Of a stretch of DNA of 64,000 nucleotides, positions 50,812 to 59,695 are shown one piece after another. The DNA lies in NCBI RefSeq assembly GCF_017309385.1, contig NZ_JAFJMJ010000003.1:806001-870000 (forward strand). The letters run 5' to 3'. The stretch comes from Amycolatopsis sp. 195334CR. GTDB lineage: Bacteria > Actinomycetota > Actinomycetes > Mycobacteriales > Pseudonocardiaceae. How positions within the stretch are numbered: the first letter of the stretch is position 1; each line of letters starts with the position of its first letter. The position numbers and the translations under genes were made by a program. The notes beneath the pieces were generated by a model. It was not told the origin of the DNA. It worked only from the letters and a program-made list of their open reading frames with translations, and made no database searches.

Positions 50812-52635
50812 ATGACCGCGCATCCGCTCTCCGCGCTCACCGCCGACGAAATCAACGACGTGCGGCGGGTGCTCACCGATGCCGGGCACATCGGCGCCGA
50901 CACCCGGTTCGCCTACGTCGGCCTGGACGAACCCGACAAGCGCGAGGCCGCACCGGAACGGCGGGCCCGGGTGTTGCTGCTCGACCTCGGAACGGGAGTG
51001 GCGAACGACGCGCGCGTTTCGTTGACGACCGAAGCGGTGGAGGTCGTCCCGATCGACGCGGCGCTCGGGCAGTTGCCGATCCTCGACGAGGAGTTCGGCA
51101 TCATCGGGCCGATCCTCAACGACTCACCCGAATGGCTGGCGGCACTGGAAAAACGCGGGGTCGATCCGAAGTCGGTGATCTTCGCGCCGTTGTCGGCAGG
51201 CAACTACGGTTATCCGGACGAGGTCGGCAAACGCCTGTTGCGCGTGCTCGCCTTCCGCCAGGACTTCCCCGAGGACCACTGCTGGGCGCACCCGGTCGAC
51301 GGGCTGTGTGCCTATGTCGACGTGATCGGCCGCAAACTGCACAAGCTGATCGACTACCGCGAATTCGAGGTACCGGCGGAATCCGGGAACTACACCGACC
51401 CCGAACTGGCCGGCCCGCCGCTCGAAGGGCTCAAGCCCATCGAGATCCGGCAGCCGGAAGGGCCGTCCTTCCGGTTCGACGGCGACGAACTGCATTGGGC
51501 CAACTGGTCGCTGCGCGTCGGTTTCGACACCCGCGAAGGGCTGGTTCTGCGCAAGCTCGCGTTCGGCGGACGGTCGATCGTCGAACGCGCGTCCATCGCC
51601 GAAATGGTGGTGCCCTACGCCGACCCGTCGCCGGTCCGGTTCTGGCAGAACTACTTCGACACCGGCGAGTACCTGTTCGGGCGGTACACGAACTCGCTGA
51701 AGCTGGGCTGCGACTGCCTCGGCGAAATCACCTACCTCGACGTGACCGTCGCCGACGAACTCGGCAATCCGCGCGTCATCGAAAACGCCATCTGCGTGCA
51801 CGAGGAGGACTTCGGCACGCTCTGGAAGCACACCGACCTGTTCACCGGGATCGCCGAGACCCGCAGACAGCGCCGCCTGGTGATCAGCTTCTTCACCACC
51901 GTCGGAAATTACGACTACGGCTTCTACTGGTACCTCTACCTCGACGGCACCATCGAGTGCGAAGTCAAGCTCACCGGGTTCCTGTTCACCTCGGCCTATC
52001 CCGAGGAGGGCTCCGACTACGCCACGCAGGTCGCGCCCGGCCTCGGCGCGCCGTACCACCAGCACCTGTTCTGCGCGAGGCTCGACATGGCCGTCGACGG
52101 TGGAGCGAACGCCGTCGACGAAATCGACGTGGTGGCGCGGCCGATGGACGAGGCGAACGAGTACGGCAACGCGTTCACCATCCAGACCACCCGGTTGACC
52201 AGCGAAACGGCCCGCGACGCCGCGCCGAACCGGGTCTGGCGCGTGGTCAACCCGGACAAGGTGAACCGGATGGGCGAGCCCGTCGGGTACACGCTTTCGG
52301 TGCAGCAGTCGCCGACGCTGCTGGCCGATCCGCGGTCGGTGATCGCGGCCAGGGCCGGGTTCGCCACGAAGCACCTGTGGGTCACCCGGTACGCGCCGGG
52401 CGAGCGCTACGCGGCCGGCGATTTCGTGAACCAGAGCCCCGGCGGTGACGGGCTGCCCGCCTACACCGCCGCCGGGCGTGACATCGACGGCGAGGACATC
52501 GTGCTGTGGCACACCTTCGGCCCGACGCACGTGCCGCGGTTGGAGGACTGGCCGATCATGCCGGTCGACCACGCGAAGTTCACCCTCAAGCCGACCGGGT
52601 TCTTCGACCGCAACCCGGCGCTGAACGTGCCCTAG
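50812..52635 (+). CDS. Copper-containing primary amine oxidase
   Basis: This 607-residue enzyme oxidises primary amines to aldehydes with release of H2O2 and ammonia. The topaquinone precursor is Y367 in VGNYDYGFYWY. The catalytic base is D283 in YFDTGEY. Copper ligands are H416 and H418 in HQHLF and H573 in GPTHVPRLEDWP. All key residues are present and length fits bacterial enzymes such as Arthrobacter AGAO. AAGGGA precedes ATG 50812. The stop overlaps the convergent serine hydrolase by 4 nt. Confidence 0.96.
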   Translation: MTAHPLSALTADEINDVRRVLTDAGHIGADTRFAYVGLDEPDKREAAPERRARVLLLDLGTGVANDARVSLTTEAVEVVPIDAALGQLPILDEEFGIIGPILNDSPEWLAALEKRGVDPKSVIFAPLSAGNYGYPDEVGKRLLRVLAFRQDFPEDHCWAHPVDGLCAYVDVIGRKLHKLIDYREFEVPAESGNYTDPELAGPPLEGLKPIEIRQPEGPSFRFDGDELHWANWSLRVGFDTREGLVLRKLAFGGRSIVERASIAEMVVPYADPSPVRFWQNYFDTGEYLFGRYTNSLKLGCDCLGEITYLDVTVADELGNPRVIENAICVHEEDFGTLWKHTDLFTGIAETRRQRRLVISFFTTVGNYDYGFYWYLYLDGTIECEVKLTGFLFTSAYPEEGSDYATQVAPGLGAPYHQHLFCARLDMAVDGGANAVDEIDVVARPMDEANEYGNAFTIQTTRLTSETARDAAPNRVWRVVNPDKVNRMGEPVGYTLSVQQSPTLLADPRSVIAARAGFATKHLWVTRYAPGERYAAGDFVNQSPGGDGLPAYTAAGRDIDGEDIVLWHTFGPTHVPRLEDWPIMPVDHAKFTLKPTGFFDRNPALNVP

Positions 52636-53483
52636 CCGAAGTAGCCGTCGAACAGGATCTGGTTGATGCGGGTGGTGGTTTCGACGCCGGTCTCGAAACC
52701 ACCCTCGACGACCTGGGTGTTGTTCATGACGGCCACCGTGTAGCGCTCGTCCGGGCCGACGAAGCCGACCGTGTTGACCAGCCACGAGCCGTCGTCGTTG
52801 TCGTCGGACCAGCCGTTCTTGTTGCCCGGTTTGGCGGCCGGGCCCGCGCCCCACACGCCCCACTGCTGGTTCGCGTCCACCGCGCGCATTTCTTCGACGA
52901 GGTAGTCGCGGTGCTCGGCGGGCATCTTCTCCAGCACGAAGTTCATCAGGCGGTCGAGGTCGTTGGCGGTGGTCAGGATCCAGCCCCAGTGGTGCGGGTG
53001 CTCGTCGGTGAAGCGCATGTCGGTCATGCCGTAGGACGGGAAGCGGGTGGCGAAGTCCTCGCCGCCGTAGCGGTTCCACAGGGTGTGCGCAGCGTCGTTG
53101 TCGCTGGTGTTGAGCATCGCGTGCATGAGCGCGCGGTCCTCGTCGGTCAAATCGACGGCGCCCGCGTCGTCGCGCAGGAGGAGGTCGACCACCATCGCCA
53201 GTTTCGGGGTGGAGCAGGCCCAGATCAGCGTGTCGGAGTTGGCGTTGCGCCAGGCGGCGCCGGTCTGGCGGTCGTGCACCACGAGCCCGGCGAACCCGGG
53301 GCGGCTGCGCGCGTACAGCTCGGCGCGGATGATGCGCTTGCCGAGGCCGGGCTCGAAGCCGGCTGCCGCGGCCTCCTCCGCGACGGGGGCCGGGCGCGCC
53401 TGGGCAACCGGGCTGGTGACCAGCGCGGCGAGCAACAACGTGGACAACACACTGGAAACGACCCGGCGGCCGGAGGATTTCAC
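52632..53483 (-). CDS. Secreted serine hydrolase, class A beta-lactamase-like
   Basis: The 283-residue protein has a signal peptide with two arginines (RRVVSSVLSTLLLAALVTSPVAQA), so Tat or Sec export is likely. The penicillin-binding motifs are S-x-x-K in ACSTPKLAM, SDN in TSDNDAAHTLW, and K-N-G in GNKNGWSDD in place of KTG. The class A omega-loop glutamate is not obvious. It could be a beta-lactamase-like enzyme or a peptidase. GC-rich, with no regulator adjacent. Confidence 0.88.
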   Translation of the reverse strand: MKSSGRRVVSSVLSTLLLAALVTSPVAQARPAPVAEEAAAAGFEPGLGKRIIRAELYARSRPGFAGLVVHDRQTGAAWRNANSDTLIWACSTPKLAMVVDLLLRDDAGAVDLTDEDRALMHAMLNTSDNDAAHTLWNRYGGEDFATRFPSYGMTDMRFTDEHPHHWGWILTTANDLDRLMNFVLEKMPAEHRDYLVEEMRAVDANQQWGVWGAGPAAKPGNKNGWSDDNDDGSWLVNTVGFVGPDERYTVAVMNNTQVVEGGFETGVETTTRINQILFDGYFG

Positions 53484-53493
53484 CTACGCGACC

Positions 53494-53862
53494 TTAGCGG
53501 TCGGGGGCGGTGGTGGGGACCGCCGAGCGCACCGAACTGGTCGGCGGGGCTGAGGGAGGCGCTCGGGTGGGTGGTTGGGCGGCCGGTTGGCTGTCCGAGG
53601 TCGGTAGGTTCGGCGGCCGGTCGGCGGGCTGGGTTGGGGATGTGGGGGCGCCGAACCGGGGCACGAACGGCTCTCCGCGCGGGACCGGGTCGTTGGAGGG
53701 GACGAGGCCCGAGGTGGATCGTCGACGCTGGCCGGTGGGGCGGCCGGGGTCGCTGAGCTGCTCCGATGCGCGCCTGGCTCCTTGGAGGCTGCGCAACGCC
53801 ACGGCCCGGGCGGTGGAGCCGTTCGGCATGGGCACGCGGGAGTCGGCGTTCGGGGTGGGCAT
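53494..53862 (-). CDS. Proline-rich hypothetical protein, 122 residues
   Basis: The product is Pro/Ser/Thr/Arg-rich and probably disordered (RFGAPTSPTQPADRPPNLPTS, PPTRAPPSAPPTSS), with no signal peptide or membrane helix. Third positions are G/C-rich in this frame, but low complexity makes the coding case weak. It lies between the vWA gene stop (53909) and the serine hydrolase start on the same strand. ATG 53862 or an internal ATG near residue 12 could start it. Confidence 0.4.
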   Translation of the reverse strand: MPTPNADSRVPMPNGSTARAVALRSLQGARRASEQLSDPGRPTGQRRRSTSGLVPSNDPVPRGEPFVPRFGAPTSPTQPADRPPNLPTSDSQPAAQPPTRAPPSAPPTSSVRSAVPTTAPDR

Positions 53863-53908
53863 GAGGGTAGGGCGTTCGGCACCGGGGCGGGGGCGTTCGG
53901 GGGGTGGG

Positions 53909-55057
53909 TTAGCTGGTCATGCGGCCTGCCCATTGGCTCAGGTCGTCTCGGCGGATGGCGGCGGCCATCAGCTCCGGGAAGAGGTCGGGGGTGCAGGCGA
54001 AGGCGGGCACACCCAGCTCGGCTAGGGCGGCGGCGTTTTCCCGGTCGTAGGAAGGGGCGCCTGAGTCGGAGAGGGCTAGGAGGGCGACCATTTGCACGCC
54101 CGCGCCCGTGAGTTCGGCGGCTCGGCGTAGCAACTCCTCTCGGACGCCGCCTTCGTAGAGGTCGCTGATCAGCACCAGCAGCGTGTTCGCCGGGCTGGTG
54201 ATCAGGGTTTGGCAGTAGGCCAGGGCGCGGTTGATGTCGGTGCCGCCACCTAGCTGGGTGCCGAAGAGGACGTCGACTGGGTCGGCCAGGTGTTCGGTCA
54301 GGTCGGCGATCTCGGTGTCGAAGGCGACGAACCGCGTGCTCAGCGAGTGCATCGACGCCAGCACCGCGCCGAACACCCCCGAGTACACCACCGACTCGGC
54401 CATCGAGCCCGACTGGTCGACGCACAGGATCACCTCCCGCCGCACCTGGCGGGCGCGGCGGCCGTAGCCGATCAGCCGTTCCGGGATGATCGTGCCCAGC
54501 TCGGGCGAGTAGTGCCGCAGGTTGGTGCGAATGGTGCGCGACCAGTCGACGTCGGACAGGCGCGGGCGGTGGGTGCGAGCGGCGCGGTCGAGCGCACCCC
54601 GGACCGCGGCCCTGGTCGGTTCGGCCAGTCGATCTTCCAGCTCGGCGACCACCTCGCGGACGACGCCGCGCGCGGTTTCCTTTGTCTCCTGCGGCAGCAC
54701 GCTGTTCAACGACAGCAGGGTGCCGACGAGGTGGATGTCCGGCTCGACAGCCGACAACAGCTCCGGTTCGAGCAGCATCCGAGTCAGGCCCAGCCGGTCC
54801 ACGGCATCGCGCTGCATCACCTGGACGACCGTGCCGGGGAAGTAACGCCGGATGTCGCCGAGCCAGCGCGCCACCCGCGGTGAAGAACCGCCCAGCCCGC
54901 CGGTGCGGCGGCCGCCGCGTGCTTCGTCCGGTGGGGCGTCGTACAACGCGGCCAGCGCGCCGTCCACGCCACTGTCCTCATCGGACAGTCCGGCCCCGGT
55001 GCCGTCGTCCTCGCCGCCGAGCACCAGCCGCCACTTCCGCAACCGCTCCTCGGTCAT
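53909..55057 (-). CDS. vWA (CoxE-like) domain protein of a MoxR operon
   Basis: The 382-residue protein has a variable N terminus and a C-terminal von Willebrand A domain. The MIDAS metal site is visible as DQSGSMAE, GGGTDINRA and ISDLYEGG. Such proteins act with MoxR AAA+ ATPases as chaperones or insertase-like complexes that load metals or remodel partners. It is the last of five genes; ATG 55057 overlaps the DUF5682 stop (ATGA). Confidence 0.93.
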   Translation of the reverse strand: MTEERLRKWRLVLGGEDDGTGAGLSDEDSGVDGALAALYDAPPDEARGGRRTGGLGGSSPRVARWLGDIRRYFPGTVVQVMQRDAVDRLGLTRMLLEPELLSAVEPDIHLVGTLLSLNSVLPQETKETARGVVREVVAELEDRLAEPTRAAVRGALDRAARTHRPRLSDVDWSRTIRTNLRHYSPELGTIIPERLIGYGRRARQVRREVILCVDQSGSMAESVVYSGVFGAVLASMHSLSTRFVAFDTEIADLTEHLADPVDVLFGTQLGGGTDINRALAYCQTLITSPANTLLVLISDLYEGGVREELLRRAAELTGAGVQMVALLALSDSGAPSYDRENAAALAELGVPAFACTPDLFPELMAAAIRRDDLSQWAGRMTS

Positions 55058-57234
55058 CGGCCCACCCCCAGCAGTGTCGCGAGCACCGGCAGCACGGCCT
55101 CGGCCCGTTCCTCGTCGAGTTCTTCGGTCACCACGGCCTTCCGGGCACCACCGCCGGAAGTCAGCCCGGCCGCGCGCTCCCCGATGGCCCGCTTCTCCGG
55201 CCCGGCGAACGCGCCGAAAGTGCGTCGCAGCAAGGGAAGCACCTCGGTGAACTGGTCGCCGGGAATGGCCGCGAGCCAGGCGTCGATCACCCGCAGCAGC
55301 CTGTCGTCGTGGACCAGCAACAGGGCGCCACCGGCGAAGAAGCCCTCCACGTAGGCCGCGCCCTTGACCGGTTCGACGCCCGCGGTGAGCACGCGCGCGA
55401 GCCGGACCTCCACGTCGCCGGTGTCCAGCCGATCGGCGTCGAGCAGGATGCGCGCCAGCTTCCCGGCGAGCAACGACGGCAGGCCGGGCGCGTCGATCAG
55501 GCCGACGAGCGCGTCGATCCAGCGCTCTTTCGCGCCGTCGTCGAGCAGGGTGGTCGCCTCGTGCACGTCGTCGACCAGTTCGCCGAGGCGCGTGGCCGCG
55601 TCGTCGTCGAGGTTGTGCGCGGCGGGCGGCAGGCCGGCGCACACCCGCGCCAGCATGCGGTCGGCGACCACGCGCAACGCACCGACGTCGGTACCGCGGA
55701 CGTCGCCGTACCGGGTGACCCTGGCGAGCGCGGGCAGCGCGGCCATCAGATGCGCCACGTCGGCGTCCGCGGCGGCGCGTTCGTCCAGTGCGGCCAGCAC
55801 CTCGGGCAGCGCGTCGGTGAGGTCGGCGAGCAGGCAGTCCTCCACCGCCGTGGTGATCTCCGGCAACGGCGGCCGCCCGGCCACCACCTTCCGGACCACC
55901 TCGGTGGCCGCGACCGGCACCGTGGTGCCGTAGACCGCGGCGGCGATCAGGTCCACCTCGAACGAGGGTTCCCAGGCCAGTTCCCAGGTCTCGCGGAAGG
56001 TGCCCTTGCCCCGGATCGCGGAGACTTCCCTGACGCCCCAATGGATGCCGAGAATGCGCAGGCGGTGCAGCAGCCGTGACTTCCCGAGCCCGGAATCGGT
56101 GCGCAGGTCGAGGTCCAGCTCGCGGACCACCGGATCCCGCTTCAGCCGCAGCCGCCGGGCGGTGGCCGTCAGGTCCGCGGCCAGCGGCGCCTGCGGGACC
56201 TGCTCGGACACCGCGCCGAGCCGCTCCCCCACCATCAGCTTCTCGACGACGAGCTTCCCGCGCAGTTCGTCACCGTCGCAGAGCACCGCCTGGATGGACT
56301 CCGACACCTCGGCCAGCCCGGCCGACGACCGGTCCCGCAGGGTGGCCAGCGTGTCGGCGAGCCGGACCGCCTCGATCACGTGCGCGGTGGACACCGGCAG
56401 GTCCTGGTCGCGCAGCACCGCGGCGGCGTCGGTCATCCAGCGGGCGGTGACGTTCTCGTCGGTGGTGAACAGGTGGTGGTACCAGCCGGGGGAACGCACG
56501 CCGGCGCCGTAACCGCTGGCCCCGGCCAGCCGCCCGTGCGTCCACGGCACCCAGGTGCACGAAACCTTCCGCTTCGGCAGGCCCTTGAGCACGGCCTGGT
56601 CGCGGTTGGCCGGCGGCAGGGGGCTCGCCAGCGCGGGCACGTGCCAGGCCCCGCAGATCACCGCGATCCGTTCGTAGCCCTGTTTGATCGTGCGGCGCAG
56701 CACCGTGCGCATGTACGCCTCGCGCCGCTGCTCGCGGACGTCGGAATCGGGTTCGTCCTCGCGCAGGGCCGTCATCGCCTCGGCGATCACCTCGAACGGC
56801 GAGGTCCCGTCACGCCAGTGCTCGATCTTGTCGTCCCACCAGCGTTCCGGGTCGTCGTACCCGGCCACGGCGGCCAGCCGCGCGAGCGGATCCGCCGCGC
56901 GACCGGACCTGGTGCCGTCCGGCTCGGCGAACTGGAACGCGGCGGGCAGGTCGCAGAAGTGGACCGGCACCTCGTGCTCGACCGCGTACCGCAGCGCCTG
57001 CCACTCCGGGCTGAACAGGGCGAACGGCCAGAACGCCGCGCGCGAGACGTCGTCGCTCGCGTAGGCGAGCAGCGCCACCGGCGGCCGCAGGTCGCGGACC
57101 AGCGGCACCAGCGCGTCGGCCTCCGGCGGGCCCTCGATCAGCACCACGTCCGGCGCCAGCTCGGCCAGTTCGGTGCGCACGGCCCTGGCCGAACCGGGGC
57201 CGTGGTGCCGGATGCCGAGCAGATGCACGCTCAC
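55054..57234 (-). CDS. DUF5682 family protein, TraB/ChaN-like fold suspected
   Basis: The 726-residue protein matches DUF5682. Its first 300 residues carry GIRHHGPGS, VVLIEGPPEADAL, HFCDLPAAFQF and VICGAWHVPAL. This His/Glu/His pattern resembles TraB/GumN/ChaN-type hydrolases, so a metal-dependent hydrolase role is possible. The remaining 400 residues are helical repeats rich in Leu and Ala. It is encoded between the MoxR and vWA genes with 4-nt overlaps on both sides, so it is probably part of the same complex. Confidence 0.88.
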   Translation of the reverse strand: MSVHLLGIRHHGPGSARAVRTELAELAPDVVLIEGPPEADALVPLVRDLRPPVALLAYASDDVSRAAFWPFALFSPEWQALRYAVEHEVPVHFCDLPAAFQFAEPDGTRSGRAADPLARLAAVAGYDDPERWWDDKIEHWRDGTSPFEVIAEAMTALREDEPDSDVREQRREAYMRTVLRRTIKQGYERIAVICGAWHVPALASPLPPANRDQAVLKGLPKRKVSCTWVPWTHGRLAGASGYGAGVRSPGWYHHLFTTDENVTARWMTDAAAVLRDQDLPVSTAHVIEAVRLADTLATLRDRSSAGLAEVSESIQAVLCDGDELRGKLVVEKLMVGERLGAVSEQVPQAPLAADLTATARRLRLKRDPVVRELDLDLRTDSGLGKSRLLHRLRILGIHWGVREVSAIRGKGTFRETWELAWEPSFEVDLIAAAVYGTTVPVAATEVVRKVVAGRPPLPEITTAVEDCLLADLTDALPEVLAALDERAAADADVAHLMAALPALARVTRYGDVRGTDVGALRVVADRMLARVCAGLPPAAHNLDDDAATRLGELVDDVHEATTLLDDGAKERWIDALVGLIDAPGLPSLLAGKLARILLDADRLDTGDVEVRLARVLTAGVEPVKGAAYVEGFFAGGALLLVHDDRLLRVIDAWLAAIPGDQFTEVLPLLRRTFGAFAGPEKRAIGERAAGLTSGGGARKAVVTEELDEERAEAVLPVLATLLGVGR

Positions 57235-58316
57235 CCGGCGATCTCCTGCCCGGCGCGGTAGAAGTCGTCCCAGCCCTCGCGCTCGCGGACCACGGTTTCC
57301 AGGTACTCCACCCAGATCGCGCGATCGGCGACCGGGTCCTTGACCACCGCGCCGAGAATGCCCGCGGCCACGTCGTGCGCGCGGAGCACCCCGTCGCCGA
57401 AGTGCGCGGCGAGCGCCAGGCCCCCGGTGAGCACGCTGATCGCCTCCGCGGTGGAGAGCGTGCCCGACGGCGACTTCACCGCGGTGCGCCCGTCCTCGGT
57501 GCGCCCGGCCCGCAGCTCGCGGAACACGGTGACCACGCGCCGGATCTCGGCCAGGTCGGCCACGTCGGCGGGCAGTTCCAGGGACGCGCCCAGCTGCGCC
57601 ACCCGCCTGCTGACGATCTCCACCTCGGCCTCGGCGGTGTCCGGCAACGGCAGCACCACCGTGTTGAACCGGCGGCGCAGCGCGCTGGACAGCTCGTTGA
57701 CGCCCTTGTCGCGGTTGTTCGCGGTGGCGATCAGGTTGAACCCCGGCCGCGCCTGGACCTCGGTGTTCAGCTCCGGCACCGGCAGCGTCTTCTCCGAGAG
57801 CAGGGTGATCAGCGAGTCCTGCACGTCGGCCGGGATGCGGGTCAGCTCCTCGAGCCGGGCGATGCGGCCGTCGCGCATGGCCCGCAGCACCGGGCTCTCC
57901 ACCAGCGCCTGGTCGCTCGGCCCCTCGGCGATCAGCCGCGCGTAGTTCCAGCCGTAGCGGATGGCCTCCTCGGCGGTGCCCGCGGTGCCCTGCACCAGCA
58001 GCGTGGAGTCCCCGCTGATCGCCGCCGCCAGGTGCTCGGACACCCAGGTCTTCGCGGTACCGGGCACGCCGAGCAGCAGCAGCGCGCGATCGGTGGCCAG
58101 GGTGGCCACCGCGACCTCGATCAGCCGCCGCTGCCCCACGTACTTCGGGGTGATCTCGGTGCCGTCCGCCAGCGTGCCGCCGAGCAGGTACTGCACCACC
58201 GCCCACGGCGACAGGCGCCACGACGGCGGGCGCGGGCGGTCGTCGACGGCGGCCAGCGCCGCCAGCTCGTCGGCGTGGTCCTGCTCGGCGTGCGGCCGCA
58301 GCACAGTGGAAGTCAT
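57231..58316 (-). CDS. MoxR-type AAA+ ATPase
   Basis: The 361-residue ATPase has Walker A LGVPGTAKTWVSEHL at about residues 82-96, the Walker B-like segment ARLEELTRIPADVQD, sensor 1 in LIATANNRDKG and an arginine-finger region SSALRRRFNTV. MoxR proteins form rings that unfold or mature partners, usually with vWA proteins. Start and stop overlap neighbours (ATGA, GTGA) in the five-gene operon. Confidence 0.95.
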   Translation of the reverse strand: MTSTVLRPHAEQDHADELAALAAVDDRPRPPSWRLSPWAVVQYLLGGTLADGTEITPKYVGQRRLIEVAVATLATDRALLLLGVPGTAKTWVSEHLAAAISGDSTLLVQGTAGTAEEAIRYGWNYARLIAEGPSDQALVESPVLRAMRDGRIARLEELTRIPADVQDSLITLLSEKTLPVPELNTEVQARPGFNLIATANNRDKGVNELSSALRRRFNTVVLPLPDTAEAEVEIVSRRVAQLGASLELPADVADLAEIRRVVTVFRELRAGRTEDGRTAVKSPSGTLSTAEAISVLTGGLALAAHFGDGVLRAHDVAAGILGAVVKDPVADRAIWVEYLETVVREREGWDDFYRAGQEIAG

Positions 58317-59695
58317 GCCAGCTCCTCGTACATCTCACGGCGGAAGTTCAGGGTTTCGGCCAGCGCCCGCCGCCAGGGCGCCGAACCGGGTTCGGGCGCG
58401 GTGGTGGCCAGCGGGTGCCCGAGGCACTCCGGTGGCACCGTGCGCGCGATGGTGACCGCGGCGTGGGCGACCGCCCTGGTGTCCTCGCGGCCGGCCAGCC
58501 AGTCGAGCAGCACCGTGCCCACTTCGGGCGGCCACGGCGCGGGCAGGTCGACCACCAGCCGCGCCACCGCCTCCGGGCGGGCCTGGCGGATCAACCGCGC
58601 CAGCACCTTCGCGCGTTCGGGTGGGGCCAGCACCTGGATCAGCGTGCCCGCGTCGGCCCGGCCGGGGTCGGCGTCGAACAGCGCCTTCGCCCAGCGCGCG
58701 TCCCGGTGCCGCACGGCGACCACGGTCCAGCCCTCGCGCAGCACCGACGCGGGTGCGCCGCGCACGCTCAGCCGCACGAGTTCGGCCGGGGTGCCGAACT
58801 CGGCCCAGAACTCGGGCGGGGTCGCCGCGACCACCTGCCGCAGCCAGCGGGTGTCACCGTCGGGGACCTCGACCTCGAGCACGTCCTCGCGCACGTGGAT
58901 CAGCGGTCGCAGGCGCTCGGCCATCCGGCGGCCGAGCGCGGACCCGGGCACCCTGGCCAGCAGCGCCGACGCCAGTTGCCGGACCGAAGCGGCCCGATCG
59001 CCGAGCGCGGCTTCGAGGAACGGCTCGTCCTCGGCGCGCAGGTGCTCACCGAGCAGTTCGAGCACGGTGGCCCTGACCTCGGCGGGTTCGCTCTCCCAGC
59101 TGCCGAGGAACGCCGCGCGGGCGCCTTCGGGATCGGCCACCAGCGCGACCGCCAGCCAGGAGCGCCGCTGCGCCGGGGAACCGAAGCGCCAGTCGTCGGC
59201 CCCGGTGCCCGGCTCGGGCGCGGCGGCGGTGAGGAAGCGCCATTCCGGGTTCAGCCCGGCCAGCCACCGCCCGGCGGGACCGGCGACCAGTGCCACCGGC
59301 CCGCGCAGGGCCGGTTTCGCGCGGGCGGATTCGGCGAGCGCGGGCAACCGCTCCGGCGGCACGCGCAACCCGCGCGCGGCCACCACGCCGAGCCACTCCG
59401 CGAGCAGTTCGGGACGGCTCGCGGTGAGCAGGCGGGCCAGCCGCTCCCTGGCCGCGTCGGGCAGGTACGGCCGGTGGTCGGTTTCGGCCACCGGCAAAGT
59501 TTCCGCCGCGCCCTCCGGCTGCCAGCCCGCCCGCCGGTACGCGGTGAGCAGGGCACCCGCGGTGAGCAGCGCGTCCGCCGGATCGGCGCGCTCACCGGCC
59601 AGCTCCCGCACCGCGGGCGGCAGCGCGCCCAGGTCCGGCGCGCGCCGCCGGGTGCCGAGCAGCGCGACCCCGACCAGATCCTCCCAGGCCGTCAC
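58313..59695 (-). CDS. DUF5691 family protein
   Basis: The 460-residue protein matches DUF5691 and appears to be an all-helical HEAT-like repeat protein (LLTAYRRAGWQPEGA, RRSWLAVALVADPEGARAAFLGSWESEPAEVRATVLELL, SVRQLASALLARVPGSALGRRM, read in parts). No catalytic motif is visible. In other genomes such genes lie next to SWIM, MoxR and vWA genes. GTG 59695 overlaps the SWIM gene stop (GTGA). Confidence 0.88.
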   Translation of the reverse strand: MTAWEDLVGVALLGTRRRAPDLGALPPAVRELAGERADPADALLTAGALLTAYRRAGWQPEGAAETLPVAETDHRPYLPDAARERLARLLTASRPELLAEWLGVVAARGLRVPPERLPALAESARAKPALRGPVALVAGPAGRWLAGLNPEWRFLTAAAPEPGTGADDWRFGSPAQRRSWLAVALVADPEGARAAFLGSWESEPAEVRATVLELLGEHLRAEDEPFLEAALGDRAASVRQLASALLARVPGSALGRRMAERLRPLIHVREDVLEVEVPDGDTRWLRQVVAATPPEFWAEFGTPAELVRLSVRGAPASVLREGWTVVAVRHRDARWAKALFDADPGRADAGTLIQVLAPPERAKVLARLIRQARPEAVARLVVDLPAPWPPEVGTVLLDWLAGREDTRAVAHAAVTIARTVPPECLGHPLATTAPEPGSAPWRRALAETLNFRREMYEELA

